In this document: in pieces, positions 1 to 8,627 of the stretch
Layout of the letters: each line of letters opens with the position of its first letter
Position numbering within the stretch: position 1 is the stretch's first letter
Source of the DNA: a virus
Virus record (IMG/VR): IMGVR_UViG_3300036830_000094
Span: 1 to 33,642 of that record
DNA: 33,642 bases
Strand: one strand, 5' to 3'
Program-made: the position numbers and the translations under genes
Notes under the pieces: model-generated
What the model saw: only the letters and a program-made list of their open reading frames with translations
Told to the model about the DNA's origin: nothing
The model's database searches: none

Positions 1-554
1 GGCGTGTCGACGAAGATCTCTGAGTGCAGACCGTCGATGATCGTCGCCAGGCCGTCGAGCACGTCGACGCCACCGTAGACGCCCATGTTCTGACCGCTGT
101 GCGTTCCCGTGCTGAGGAGTTCAACGGTCCCCATGACGCCGCGAAGATGTCCGTTGCCGACGCCCGTTGACGTGTCGTAGATGGCACCGGTGATCCCGTG
201 CTGTCGCTGTGTATTGGCGTCCGTCGTCCGAAGCGTGCCGGCGAAGGCTGAGTTACGCTGGCCGGTCAGTTCGGCCGATGTCGGCGTCCAGTCGACAACG
301 GCCGCTCCGTGCATCCCGTTGTCGAGATCGAAGTAGGGAAGCAGCCCCGCAGTTGGTGCGCCTACCTGTGCCGCTGTAACCATGTGAGGGTTACTGGTAT
401 CAGCGACGTGTGCAGCGAGGTCGGCGACGACGGCGTCGATCGCGCTGGCGAAAATGCTGATGCTGTCCTCGATGGCGCCGGTCGCGCGCGTGCCGTCCTG
501 CGCGCGTCCAGGAAGCGTTTGTCGGCGGGCGAGCAGCGCTTTGTTGCGGGCCAT
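1..554 (-). CDS. Tail fibre protein, N-terminal 184 residues (runs off left edge)
   Basis: An open frame starts with ATG at 554 and stays open to the window edge, so the C-terminus is missing. Residues 49-66 read HVADTSNPHMVTAAQVGA. This is the 'H..D.SNPH.VT..QVGA' segment common near the N-terminus of phage tail fibres, where it often follows the virion-attachment region. The rest visible is Gly/Thr/Ser-rich with short hydrophobic stretches, as expected for a beta-rich fibre shaft. The gene abuts the stop of the large internal virion protein as TAGATG, so reinitiation is likely, and I see no strong ribosome site. Placement just after the internal virion proteins fits a fibre in a podovirus. 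The receptor-binding end, and any variable repeat of a diversity-generating element, would lie outside the window. Confidence 0.75.
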   Translation of the reverse strand, partial: MARNKALLARRQTLPGRAQDGTRATGAIEDSISIFASAIDAVVADLAAHVADTSNPHMVTAAQVGAPTAGLLPYFDLDNGMHGAAVVDWTPTSAELTGQRNSAFAGTLRTTDANTQRQHGITGAIYDTSTGVGNGHLRGVMGTVELLSTGTHSGQNMGVYGGVDVLDGLATIIDGLHSEIFVDT

Positions 555-3500
555 CTACTTCGCCGGCGGCGCGCCGAACAGGAGCGCGAGCGGGTTCGTC
601 GTGCGGCCTTCCTGTAGCGCCGCGAAGCCCTCCGCCGTGCGCTCCGCCTGCAGCGCGGGATACCGGAAGAGTACACCGCCGACCTGATTCAGCGCCTTCG
701 CTAACCCCTCGTCCGGTTCCCCCTGCTTGATTTGATCGACGAGGTTGTATCCGAGTTGGATCGCGCGCGCGCCGGCCGGCCCAGCGTAGCCGCGCGTTCC
801 TTCCCCGATCGCGCCGGAGAACTCGCGCACCAGCACCATCGTGTTCATCGCCGTCGACAGCGCTTCTTCGGCGAACTCCTTCGCCCACTCCTCCGGTCCC
901 TCTGCGTTCGAGCGCTTCCCGAAGGCGTGCATCATCGCCACGGTCGCAGCAGCCGGCATCGCGTAGAGCAGCCCGAAGTGTCCGATCGCCGCCGGCACGG
1001 TCGTCCGTCCGCTGCCCAAGCTATCGAGGATGGCCGCCGAGCGATTGAAGACCACATTGCCGTAGCTGTAGAACGTGAGGAAGAGACGCACCATCGGCGA
1101 ACCGCGCTGCACTTGCGCGAGGTCGACGATCGCGCCGGACCCCTGCGAGTCGCGCACTGCTTGATCTGCGAGGGCGATCGCGCGTGTCTCATCGCCTTCG
1201 TTCCGCGTGTCGGCCATCGCTTTCTCGTAGCCGCCGAGCCACGTCGGGATGTCCGCGACCTGCTGCATCTTCTCGATGTGCCACAGATACGCGTCGAGCA
1301 GTTGGTGCTGCGTCACCTTGTCGCGCGACACGGTGCTCACGAGTTTGTCGAACCAGCCGCCCGGCTGCCGGAGCCGCTGCCGCACGTCGGCGATGTCCTG
1401 GTTCAGCGTGTCGCGCCGGTGCCCCATGAACGACGAGACGCTGCCGATCCACTCGTTCGTGTTCTGCATCGTCGCGGCGTCGCGCATCCAGCGCACCATC
1501 CCGCGCGCGACCCACTTCGCCCCAACCCGCTCCATGCCGTTGAACACGCCGAGCGGTTGCTGCGCGGCGGTCCAGAGGTTGAAGCCCATGAGCGACAGCT
1601 GTGTTCCGGTTCGCATAAAGGTCGCGGCGCGGTCGAGCACGTTCGGCCGCGAGGCGCCGGACGTCGAGCCGGCAGCAACGTCGTTCAGGAGCCGGACGAA
1701 CTGCTGATACACCGGCTGTCCGCGCGTCTCCAGCATCGCCCGCGTCACGCCTGGGTCACGCATCAGCCGCGTCACGTCGATGAGCATCTCGTGATGCGTG
1801 AGGTCGTGCAGCACTTGATCGACGTGCGAGAAGACGGTGCCCAGGTCGAGCCGCACCGGCATCTTCACGTTCTCCGCCCGCTGCAGCGTGTGCCCGCGCT
1901 GCGTCGTCGTGCGCACGTAACTAGCCGCCGCTGCCATGTTCCCGGCCTGCGCGAGCTGATTCTGGTCCGCGCGCGGCGCGAGTCTGGAGTCATATACCAG
2001 CGGGTAATACCCGCCGGTCATCTCGACATCCGTGCCGTCGCTGGCGCGCACCGTGAACGGGATCGCGTCGACGCGCGTCGGCTCCAACCCGGTGAGCCGC
2101 TTTTCCTTCGCGGCGATCTCCGGCCAGAAGCGATCCAGATATTTCCAGGTCGCGTTCACGAAGGCGAGATCGGTCGGGTCGAGCGACGAGGCGACGGCGT
2201 CGATGCCGCTCTGCGTCCAGCGCCGCGTCGTGTCCGACAACAGGCGCTTGAGGCCGTCGTCGTTTCCGCGCGTCAGGACCACCGCCAACCGCGCCTCACG
2301 CGACAGCGACCCGTTGATCTCCGGGATGAGCGCCTTGTCGCCCATCCGCTTCGCGGCGGCGGTCGGGAAGTGCTCGTCGATGATGGCTCGGTAGTTCTCG
2401 CCCTCGTCGGTCCGTCGCCGCTGCTCCTCGTCCTGCGCAGCATTGATCGGTCGGATGATGGCTTCCCACATCGCGCCGCCGTCTTCGTGGCCGTCGATCA
2501 TCCGCGCCAAGGTGCCGACCTTCGTGTGGCTCGCGAAGACATCGCTGATGAACTGGTGCCGTTCGGCCGCCCTGTCGAACTCCAGGGGCACCTTGCCGGG
2601 CTTGTTGTTTGCGCGAATCGACGCAGAGAGGCCATCGCGGACGACGGCGAACTTCTTGTCGGACTCAGACTTGAGCAGCTTCTCCGTCAACCGCGACAGA
2701 TGCACGAGTTGCTGGAGCCCGTCCGTGACGCCCTGCAGTTCCGCGTAGCTGATGGTCTGGTAGTCGGCGCGGCGCAGGTCGTCCCGCACCTCTGCCGGCA
2801 GACTGTCCACGGGCAGCCCTTGCGCCTCCATCGCTTCGAGCCAGTCGCGCATGTTCGCGCGGCGGTCCAGTTCCGGCGACGTGAAGCGCTTGAAGTTGTA
2901 GCGGTCGAGGATGCCGTCGATCTGCTCCAGAAAGGTTGAACCGCTCAACGCGATGCGCGCACGGTTCGCCGGGTTCGCCAGGTCCTTCGCCTTCGACACG
3001 CGCTCGACGATGTCCTCCTTCGCGCGCTCCGCCGTGCGATACAGGTTCAGGTTCAGCAGTTCCGTTGTCTTCGCCTTGATCGCCGCATCGAAGTCCTGCC
3101 GCGCGGCAGAGTCGATCGCTTGCTGCGCGGCGCGCCGGCTCGCGCTCCAGAAGACCGCCGGCTCGACGTCGGCAACGCGCGTGTTCGCGATGCGCGCCTC
3201 CGCCGTCTGCTTCAACACGGCCGCGCTGGGAATCGCCTCGCGGATGCGGGCCGGGCCGCCGCGCGCCTGTGCCCGCAGGTCGAGCACGTCCCGCTCCAAC
3301 CGATCGATGTCGACCTGCTTCCGACCTTCGGCATAGGCGATGCGGAGCTTGGTTTCGGCTTCGAGCCAGCGGCGTTCGTAGGCGCGCTCCTTCTCGGCTT
3401 GCTTCGCCGCGTCGACACTCTCTCGCCCGGCCTTCTTCAGCGCATCGACCCCGGCGGCCTTCGTCTCCTTGACCGCTGCGCGCCCCTCTGCTTTCGCCTG

Positions 3501-6500
3501 TTCGACGAACGGCTTGACCTTGCGCCGCAGATCCCACAGCGCCCGCAGTTCCGATCGGATGACGCCGTCCCGCACGTCGTTCGCCGCCGCCGCCTGCGCC
3601 TTCTCCGGGAGCGTTCCGTCGAGCAGCATCGAGCCGTGAGCCGCGATCATCTGGCGCGCCGTCTCCCGGTCGATCGCTTGCTGCATCGGTTCCGCGCGCT
3701 GGATCGCCTGCAGCAGGTCGTCGCCGCTGGAGAACCCGAAGCGCTCAGCGACCAGTTCCGGATCGACGCCGCCCTCGCGCGCGTAGATGTAGGGCTTCGG
3801 CAGCCGCTTCAGCATCTCCTCGCCGTAGCGCTCGACGATCAACTGGCGCGAGAGCTTCAACGGCGGAACGTCCATCCCCTCGACGAGCGAACTCCCGTCC
3901 GCGTTCTGGCCGGCGCGGATCGCCGCAAGCGCCCGGTAGACCGGCTGCGCCTGCACCGTCGCCTCGACCGCCGCGCGCGTCTTCGTGCGTTCCGCTTCCC
4001 AGGCGCGGGTCTGCTCGCGGCGGACCTCACCGAGCAGCTTCGCGTCGAGCTGTTCCGTCGCCTTGCGGTGCGCGTCCTCGACGGCGGCGCGATATGGCTC
4101 GAACTGCGCGGCCGTCATGCCGGCGCCTTCCGGTGTCGTGAAGAGCGGGTCGAGTCGTCCGCGCGCTTCAGCGCTGGCGATCTGCTCGTCGGTCGCGAGC
4201 ATCCGATCAAAGACCTGCCGAACGTCCGGCGTGAGCGTGACGCCGAGCTGTGTCAGCGATTTGTAGATCCCGAGCAGCCACGCGCGGAACTTCGAGAACG
4301 CGCCCTGCAGCTCCAACGACGGCGCCTTCCCCTCGCGGAGATATGCCTCGAACATCCGCGCGAACTGCTCGTGTTGCGCTGTGCCGACGTCCTCGCGCTT
4401 CTCTACCCCGAGCGCCTTGAGCGTCGCCTCGTAGTTCTGCAGGAGCCTCTGCTGCTCAGGCGTCCGCGCATCCTCCGCGACCTTGCCCACTTCGGCCGAG
4501 AGATCGCCCATCAGTTCGAGAAAGAAGTGCCCCGTCTCGTGCAGGAACGTCGAGAGGTCCGCCTTCTCGAAGAGCTTGATCGACACCTTCATGTCGGGGC
4601 CGAACGTGATGGCACCGCGCCGCGTCTGCTTGTAGATATTTGGATTCGAGGAGTCGAAGCCGCCACTGTTACGCACGGCCGATTTCAACTGCGTCGGCTC
4701 GAAGACGAATCCGGTAATCGTCCCGTCCTGGTTCGGCAGAATCGCGCCGTCGTATCCGCGAGCCTCCAACTCTGCGAGGCCCAGCTTCTCGTATTCCGCC
4801 CAGCCGGCGGGATGCTCAATCTTTGCGTAGAGTTGCATCGTGACGCCGTGACCTTGGGCGCCGACGTCGCGCGCTTCCACGGCGGCGCGATCTGATGTAA
4901 ACCAGATAATTTGCTGAGCGCCTTTCTTCGGATTGAACCGGCTGAATTTCTTGTCGGTGCCATGGTAGACGACGAGCGGGTTCGCCTTGTCGTCGACGAC
5001 CTTGCTGTCGCCGAACCATTCTCGGAACGCGGGCGAGGTTGGCGCCGACTGGTAATACTCGGCCGGCTTCTCCGGCGTCGGCGGGATCGGGATGCCCTCC
5101 TTCTGCAGTTCGGTCGCGTCCACGGTCGAACGATCGCGGGCGCCGCCGACGATGTCGTAGAGCGGGAAGCTGGGGATGCTGATGTCTCCTTCGGCGAAGC
5201 CCTCCTGCCAACCCTGAAAGACCGCGTGCACGCCGTCCGCGCGCGCCTCGCCGGGAATACGCTCTTCTGGCGTCGCGCCTTGAAACAAGGTCTTCGTGTC
5301 GCCGCCGAGCGCTTCCTCTTTGGCGTAGGCACGATCGAACGCCTGCGCCGCCTTGTCACGTTCGGCGCGCGCGGCCAGATATGCCGTGTCCCCGATCTCC
5401 TGCGCGCGGTATTTCTTTGTCGCATCCGCGAACGCGCGATCGGCGTCGTCGGCCGTCGCCTTCGCGGCGAGATACTCCGCTGATGGTCCGCGCACGGCTT
5501 GCTTCACGCGCTCCGGCGCCGCGACGGTCGACGTCAGCGCGAACGGCGCTTCGGCGACAGCCGGCGTCGCGACGTTCTGCTCGCGCACGGCGCCCGCTTC
5601 TGGGAGCCGTGGCTGTTGCTCGCCCGTATCGAGCAGGTCCGTCGTGACCTTGTCCGTCGCCGGCTGCCCTTCCGGCCCGTCGCCCGTGAGCAGGTCGAGC
5701 AACGACTGCCCGAACTCGGACGGGTTGAATGACGTGTCAGCGTTTTCCAGCGCGCTGTCGATCGAGTCGCTGATCTCCTGCACGAACTCCGGCGTCGCCT
5801 CCGCGCCCCAAGTCGGCGGCAGCGTGATGTCGCGGTAGTCGTCGGCGGCCCGGCGTTCCGCGACGCGCACCGCGCCCTCCGCCAGGTTGCTTGAAATCAG
5901 ACTGGAGTCGATCGTCTTCGCGATGGCGGACTCGACGGCCGCGCGCGTGCCGCGCACGCTCTTCGCGGCGCCTTCACCCTTGTTGCTCTTGCTGAGTGGT
6001 GAGAAGTCCAGGACGTCGCTGTAGACTGGCGCGCCGGCTCCGCCCGCGACGATGTCCGCGTTGCCGCCGGCTGCGTTGCCGGTCTTGCGATCGTTGGCGC
6101 CGAGGAAGGTCCACGTCCGCGACTGGAATGTCAGCTCGTGCAGTTCGTCCTGCATCCGCTGCAGCTCGCGCGTTACATCCGGCGTGAGCCGCGCGGCGTC
6201 TTCTTCGGGAGTGGCGCGGGCGAACGGCCGCGTGCCTTCTTCGGCGGTGACGTCTGTGAGGGACGGAAGCCGGCGGCGTTCAGGCTGTGCGCCAGCGCTT
6301 CCGGCTTCGGGACTCCCGACAAGATCAGCCGCAGCGCGTTCTCCACGATGACCTGCGGCGACTTGCCCGGCAGCAGTTCCGGGAGTGGGTTGTTCGGCAC
6401 TCGATGATCCTTCGGCCGGTATGGTAGCACCGCGCGGCGGTTCCGGGATGCGGCCGGCAGCCGAGGCCCGTTCGCGCATGGCGCGCGCCTGCGTGGCGAT

Positions 6501-8627
6501 GTCCGGGTTCTCCCGGAACATGCGCAACGCCGCAGCCCCGACGTTCTGCATGGCCGCGATGGGTTCGTTCGGGTTAGGCGCCGGGCCGCCGGCAGGGGCA
6601 GCTGCAGCCGGCTCCAGCCCGGCGAGCGGCACCTCTGTCGGCAGCGGCGGCTGCGCGCCGATCGGCTCCGCAGGGGCACCCTCAGCAGGCGGAGCGCCTT
6701 CCACGGGCGGCGTCCCGGCCCCGCCCCCTCCAGGTCCACCCTTGCCGGCCTCGCCAAGCGCCGGCCGTTCGATCGTCAGCCCCATCCGCTCGAAGAGCGC
6801 CAGCGGGTCGACCCCGACCTGGTCAGCCAGCGCGAAGCCGCGCTCCATGAGTTGCGCAAGCGGCGCAGCCGACTCCGGAGCGATGCCGGCGGCGGTCATG
6901 CGCTGCTCAACCTGCGTGCGGATCTGCTGGAGCGGGGTCGGCTGTCCGCCCTCAGCGGCGCGCGCTTCCTGCTTCGCTGTTGCGATGGCAGCCTGCTGGA
7001 AGGCAATCGCCTCCCGCGTGTTCATCTCATCGGGATGCAGTCGCAACTCGCTCGCGAAGAACTCGTTGTGCGGCGTCGCAGCGATCGTTGTCGCGTAGCG
7101 CGCGGTCGGGATCGTGAGGTCTTCACCCGTGCGCTGCGCGTCGGCGAGCGCGTCCTTCCGTCCGGTGACTTGCTCCGCCATTTGCGCGGGGTCGACGTTC
7201 TGCGACTGCCAATACGAGGTCCACGTGTCGACCGGCGCGTAGACCTTCTCGATCGGACCGTTCGCCGTGGCGCGCGTGAGCAAATCGCCGACCGCGTCCG
7301 GCGCGCGTTCAGATGTCTTTGCGGCCGCGACGCCCTCCCCGAGCGCGCGGAAGAAGTCCGCGTTACGTTGCGCGCGACCGACGTTCGCGATCTGGCGCGC
7401 GGCGTCGACGGCCGGGCCGCCGAGCCCCGCGAGCGCGAAGGTCTGAATGCCGCTCTTGACCGCGTCGGCGAGCCGCTGCCCGACCTCTGTCGGCGTGGCC
7501 GCCTCGAACGGTTGCCCGCTCGCCTGCTTCGCGACCTCACCGCCGACGATGCTGATGGCTTCCTGCGCCACGGTGAGCGCGGTGCCCTCCGCGAGCGTCG
7601 TGCCGTAGCGGGTCGCAAGGTTCGCCAGGGCCGCGCGGACAGTCGGCTGCTGGAGCGCTCTCCCGATCGCGTCCTTCGCGAAGAGCCCGGTGATCTTGTC
7701 CGCGCCGGGAATGCCCTTGAGAACCACCTCGCCGGACACGCCCATCAACGCCGCGTTGATGCCGCCGGCGGCGATGGCCGCCATCTTCGCGACGCCAGGC
7801 GCGATCGGCTGTCCGTTCTCGTCGGTCAGCTTCGAGTATTCGTCGTAGGCCGGACCAGCGCCGCCCTCGAACGCCGTCTTCGCCAGCCCGAACGCGCCGC
7901 CGGCTTCAAGTCCCACGGCACCGCCCGCGAGCGCGCCGGCCACGGTGCCAGCGCCAGGGAGCACGGAGCCGACCAGCGCCCCGGCTGCCGCACCGCCGAC
8001 GAGCCCCTTCACGCCGGAGACGCCCGCTTCGCCGAGGAAGGTCAGAAACTTCGTTCCGCCTGTTACCGCGCCTTTGAACCAGTTGTCGGCGCCCAGCGTG
8101 CCGGCGCTCTCCACCGCATACTTCGCGGACTCCATCTGGTCGCGCTCGTCCGTCGTCAGCGGACGGAAGAGCGACTGTGTCCGGAGCGCGGCGTATTTCT
8201 GTTCGTTGAGCGCTTGCGCGACCGCGCGCGACGGCGCTGACGCCAACCATTCCAGGCCGCCGAGCTGCGCGAGATCGTCATGCGAGACGGCGGCATTCGC
8301 CGGTTCCGCTGCGAAGGCAGCCGTGTGCGGCGTCTGCTTGACGACCTGCCCGTAGGGGAGATCGCTATTCTCGCGCGCGAGATATTGGTCGCGGTCGCGG
8401 GCGATGACCGGCATCGGCACGCCGAACTTCAGCGCGAGGCGCCGATCGGTCGCAGCCTGGTCCGGGTTCTGGTCCTGCGCCTGCCCGACCGCGATACGGA
8501 GACGCGCGGCGTCGCCGTCCGAGTCCTGCTTCAGCAGTCCCATTGCGCTGTCGTAGGTCGTGCCAGTCTTGATCGGCGACGCCTGCGACAACGCGGTCAT
8601 CGCCTGATCGTAGGTGTTCTCGGGCAT
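555..8627 (-). CDS. Giant polyvalent internal virion protein (2690 aa) with ART-like and HExxH motifs, LPD38-like C-terminus
   Basis: This is the largest gene of the window, third of three internal virion genes and in the position of T7 gp16. What I see: a glycine/alanine zipper-like hydrophobic tract at about residues 200-248; a Pro/Ala/Gly linker at about 627-687; an ADP-ribosyltransferase-like segment around Y1221-H-G-T followed by a conserved-looking 'YDGAILPN' and 'SSNPNIY' end; a zinc-peptidase-like HETGH at 1363-1367; long charged, probably helical stretches; and at about 2250-2620 a region like large polyvalent protein-associated domain 38 ('GFNLWTAAQQPLGV', 'TFYSYGNVVFNR'). Such proteins are known from phages and mobile elements, where they are thought to be injected with the DNA. 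I see no lytic transglycosylase motif of the T7 gp16 type. Start ATG 8627 directly follows the upstream TAG. Catalytic activity of either domain is inferred, not shown. Confidence 0.8.
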   Translation of the reverse strand: MPENTYDQAMTALSQASPIKTGTTYDSAMGLLKQDSDGDAARLRIAVGQAQDQNPDQAATDRRLALKFGVPMPVIARDRDQYLARENSDLPYGQVVKQTPHTAAFAAEPANAAVSHDDLAQLGGLEWLASAPSRAVAQALNEQKYAALRTQSLFRPLTTDERDQMESAKYAVESAGTLGADNWFKGAVTGGTKFLTFLGEAGVSGVKGLVGGAAAGALVGSVLPGAGTVAGALAGGAVGLEAGGAFGLAKTAFEGGAGPAYDEYSKLTDENGQPIAPGVAKMAAIAAGGINAALMGVSGEVVLKGIPGADKITGLFAKDAIGRALQQPTVRAALANLATRYGTTLAEGTALTVAQEAISIVGGEVAKQASGQPFEAATPTEVGQRLADAVKSGIQTFALAGLGGPAVDAARQIANVGRAQRNADFFRALGEGVAAAKTSERAPDAVGDLLTRATANGPIEKVYAPVDTWTSYWQSQNVDPAQMAEQVTGRKDALADAQRTGEDLTIPTARYATTIAATPHNEFFASELRLHPDEMNTREAIAFQQAAIATAKQEARAAEGGQPTPLQQIRTQVEQRMTAAGIAPESAAPLAQLMERGFALADQVGVDPLALFERMGLTIERPALGEAGKGGPGGGGAGTPPVEGAPPAEGAPAEPIGAQPPLPTEVPLAGLEPAAAAPAGGPAPNPNEPIAAMQNVGAAALRMFRENPDIATQARAMRERASAAGRIPEPPRGATIPAEGSSSAEQPTPGTAAGQVAAGHRGERAAADLVGSPEAGSAGAQPERRRLPSLTDVTAEEGTRPFARATPEEDAARLTPDVTRELQRMQDELHELTFQSRTWTFLGANDRKTGNAAGGNADIVAGGAGAPVYSDVLDFSPLSKSNKGEGAAKSVRGTRAAVESAIAKTIDSSLISSNLAEGAVRVAERRAADDYRDITLPPTWGAEATPEFVQEISDSIDSALENADTSFNPSEFGQSLLDLLTGDGPEGQPATDKVTTDLLDTGEQQPRLPEAGAVREQNVATPAVAEAPFALTSTVAAPERVKQAVRGPSAEYLAAKATADDADRAFADATKKYRAQEIGDTAYLAARAERDKAAQAFDRAYAKEEALGGDTKTLFQGATPEERIPGEARADGVHAVFQGWQEGFAEGDISIPSFPLYDIVGGARDRSTVDATELQKEGIPIPPTPEKPAEYYQSAPTSPAFREWFGDSKVVDDKANPLVVYHGTDKKFSRFNPKKGAQQIIWFTSDRAAVEARDVGAQGHGVTMQLYAKIEHPAGWAEYEKLGLAELEARGYDGAILPNQDGTITGFVFEPTQLKSAVRNSGGFDSSNPNIYKQTRRGAITFGPDMKVSIKLFEKADLSTFLHETGHFFLELMGDLSAEVGKVAEDARTPEQQRLLQNYEATLKALGVEKREDVGTAQHEQFARMFEAYLREGKAPSLELQGAFSKFRAWLLGIYKSLTQLGVTLTPDVRQVFDRMLATDEQIASAEARGRLDPLFTTPEGAGMTAAQFEPYRAAVEDAHRKATEQLDAKLLGEVRREQTRAWEAERTKTRAAVEATVQAQPVYRALAAIRAGQNADGSSLVEGMDVPPLKLSRQLIVERYGEEMLKRLPKPYIYAREGGVDPELVAERFGFSSGDDLLQAIQRAEPMQQAIDRETARQMIAAHGSMLLDGTLPEKAQAAAANDVRDGVIRSELRALWDLRRKVKPFVEQAKAEGRAAVKETKAAGVDALKKAGRESVDAAKQAEKERAYERRWLEAETKLRIAYAEGRKQVDIDRLERDVLDLRAQARGGPARIREAIPSAAVLKQTAEARIANTRVADVEPAVFWSASRRAAQQAIDSAARQDFDAAIKAKTTELLNLNLYRTAERAKEDIVERVSKAKDLANPANRARIALSGSTFLEQIDGILDRYNFKRFTSPELDRRANMRDWLEAMEAQGLPVDSLPAEVRDDLRRADYQTISYAELQGVTDGLQQLVHLSRLTEKLLKSESDKKFAVVRDGLSASIRANNKPGKVPLEFDRAAERHQFISDVFASHTKVGTLARMIDGHEDGGAMWEAIIRPINAAQDEEQRRRTDEGENYRAIIDEHFPTAAAKRMGDKALIPEINGSLSREARLAVVLTRGNDDGLKRLLSDTTRRWTQSGIDAVASSLDPTDLAFVNATWKYLDRFWPEIAAKEKRLTGLEPTRVDAIPFTVRASDGTDVEMTGGYYPLVYDSRLAPRADQNQLAQAGNMAAAASYVRTTTQRGHTLQRAENVKMPVRLDLGTVFSHVDQVLHDLTHHEMLIDVTRLMRDPGVTRAMLETRGQPVYQQFVRLLNDVAAGSTSGASRPNVLDRAATFMRTGTQLSLMGFNLWTAAQQPLGVFNGMERVGAKWVARGMVRWMRDAATMQNTNEWIGSVSSFMGHRRDTLNQDIADVRQRLRQPGGWFDKLVSTVSRDKVTQHQLLDAYLWHIEKMQQVADIPTWLGGYEKAMADTRNEGDETRAIALADQAVRDSQGSGAIVDLAQVQRGSPMVRLFLTFYSYGNVVFNRSAAILDSLGSGRTTVPAAIGHFGLLYAMPAAATVAMMHAFGKRSNAEGPEEWAKEFAEEALSTAMNTMVLVREFSGAIGEGTRGYAGPAGARAIQLGYNLVDQIKQGEPDEGLAKALNQVGGVLFRYPALQAERTAEGFAALQEGRTTNPLALLFGAPPAK

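Noticed and set aside
732-2939. Long plus-strand frame opposite the polyvalent protein gene (735 codons), and similar ones at 3120-4895, 6852-8240 and 15567-16826
   Set aside because: These are antisense to well-supported genes and are very rich in Arg, with the composition of the complement of GC-rich codons; no motif or ribosome site supports them.
2665-3537. Minus-strand alternative frame inside the polyvalent protein gene
   Set aside because: Arg/Gly/Ala-rich reading of the same strand in another frame; the 2690-codon frame is continuous and has recognisable motifs.
555-8627. Lytic transglycosylase domain as in T7 gp16
   Set aside because: I looked for the usual catalytic Glu context and Gly/Ser-rich motifs near the N-terminus and did not see them.
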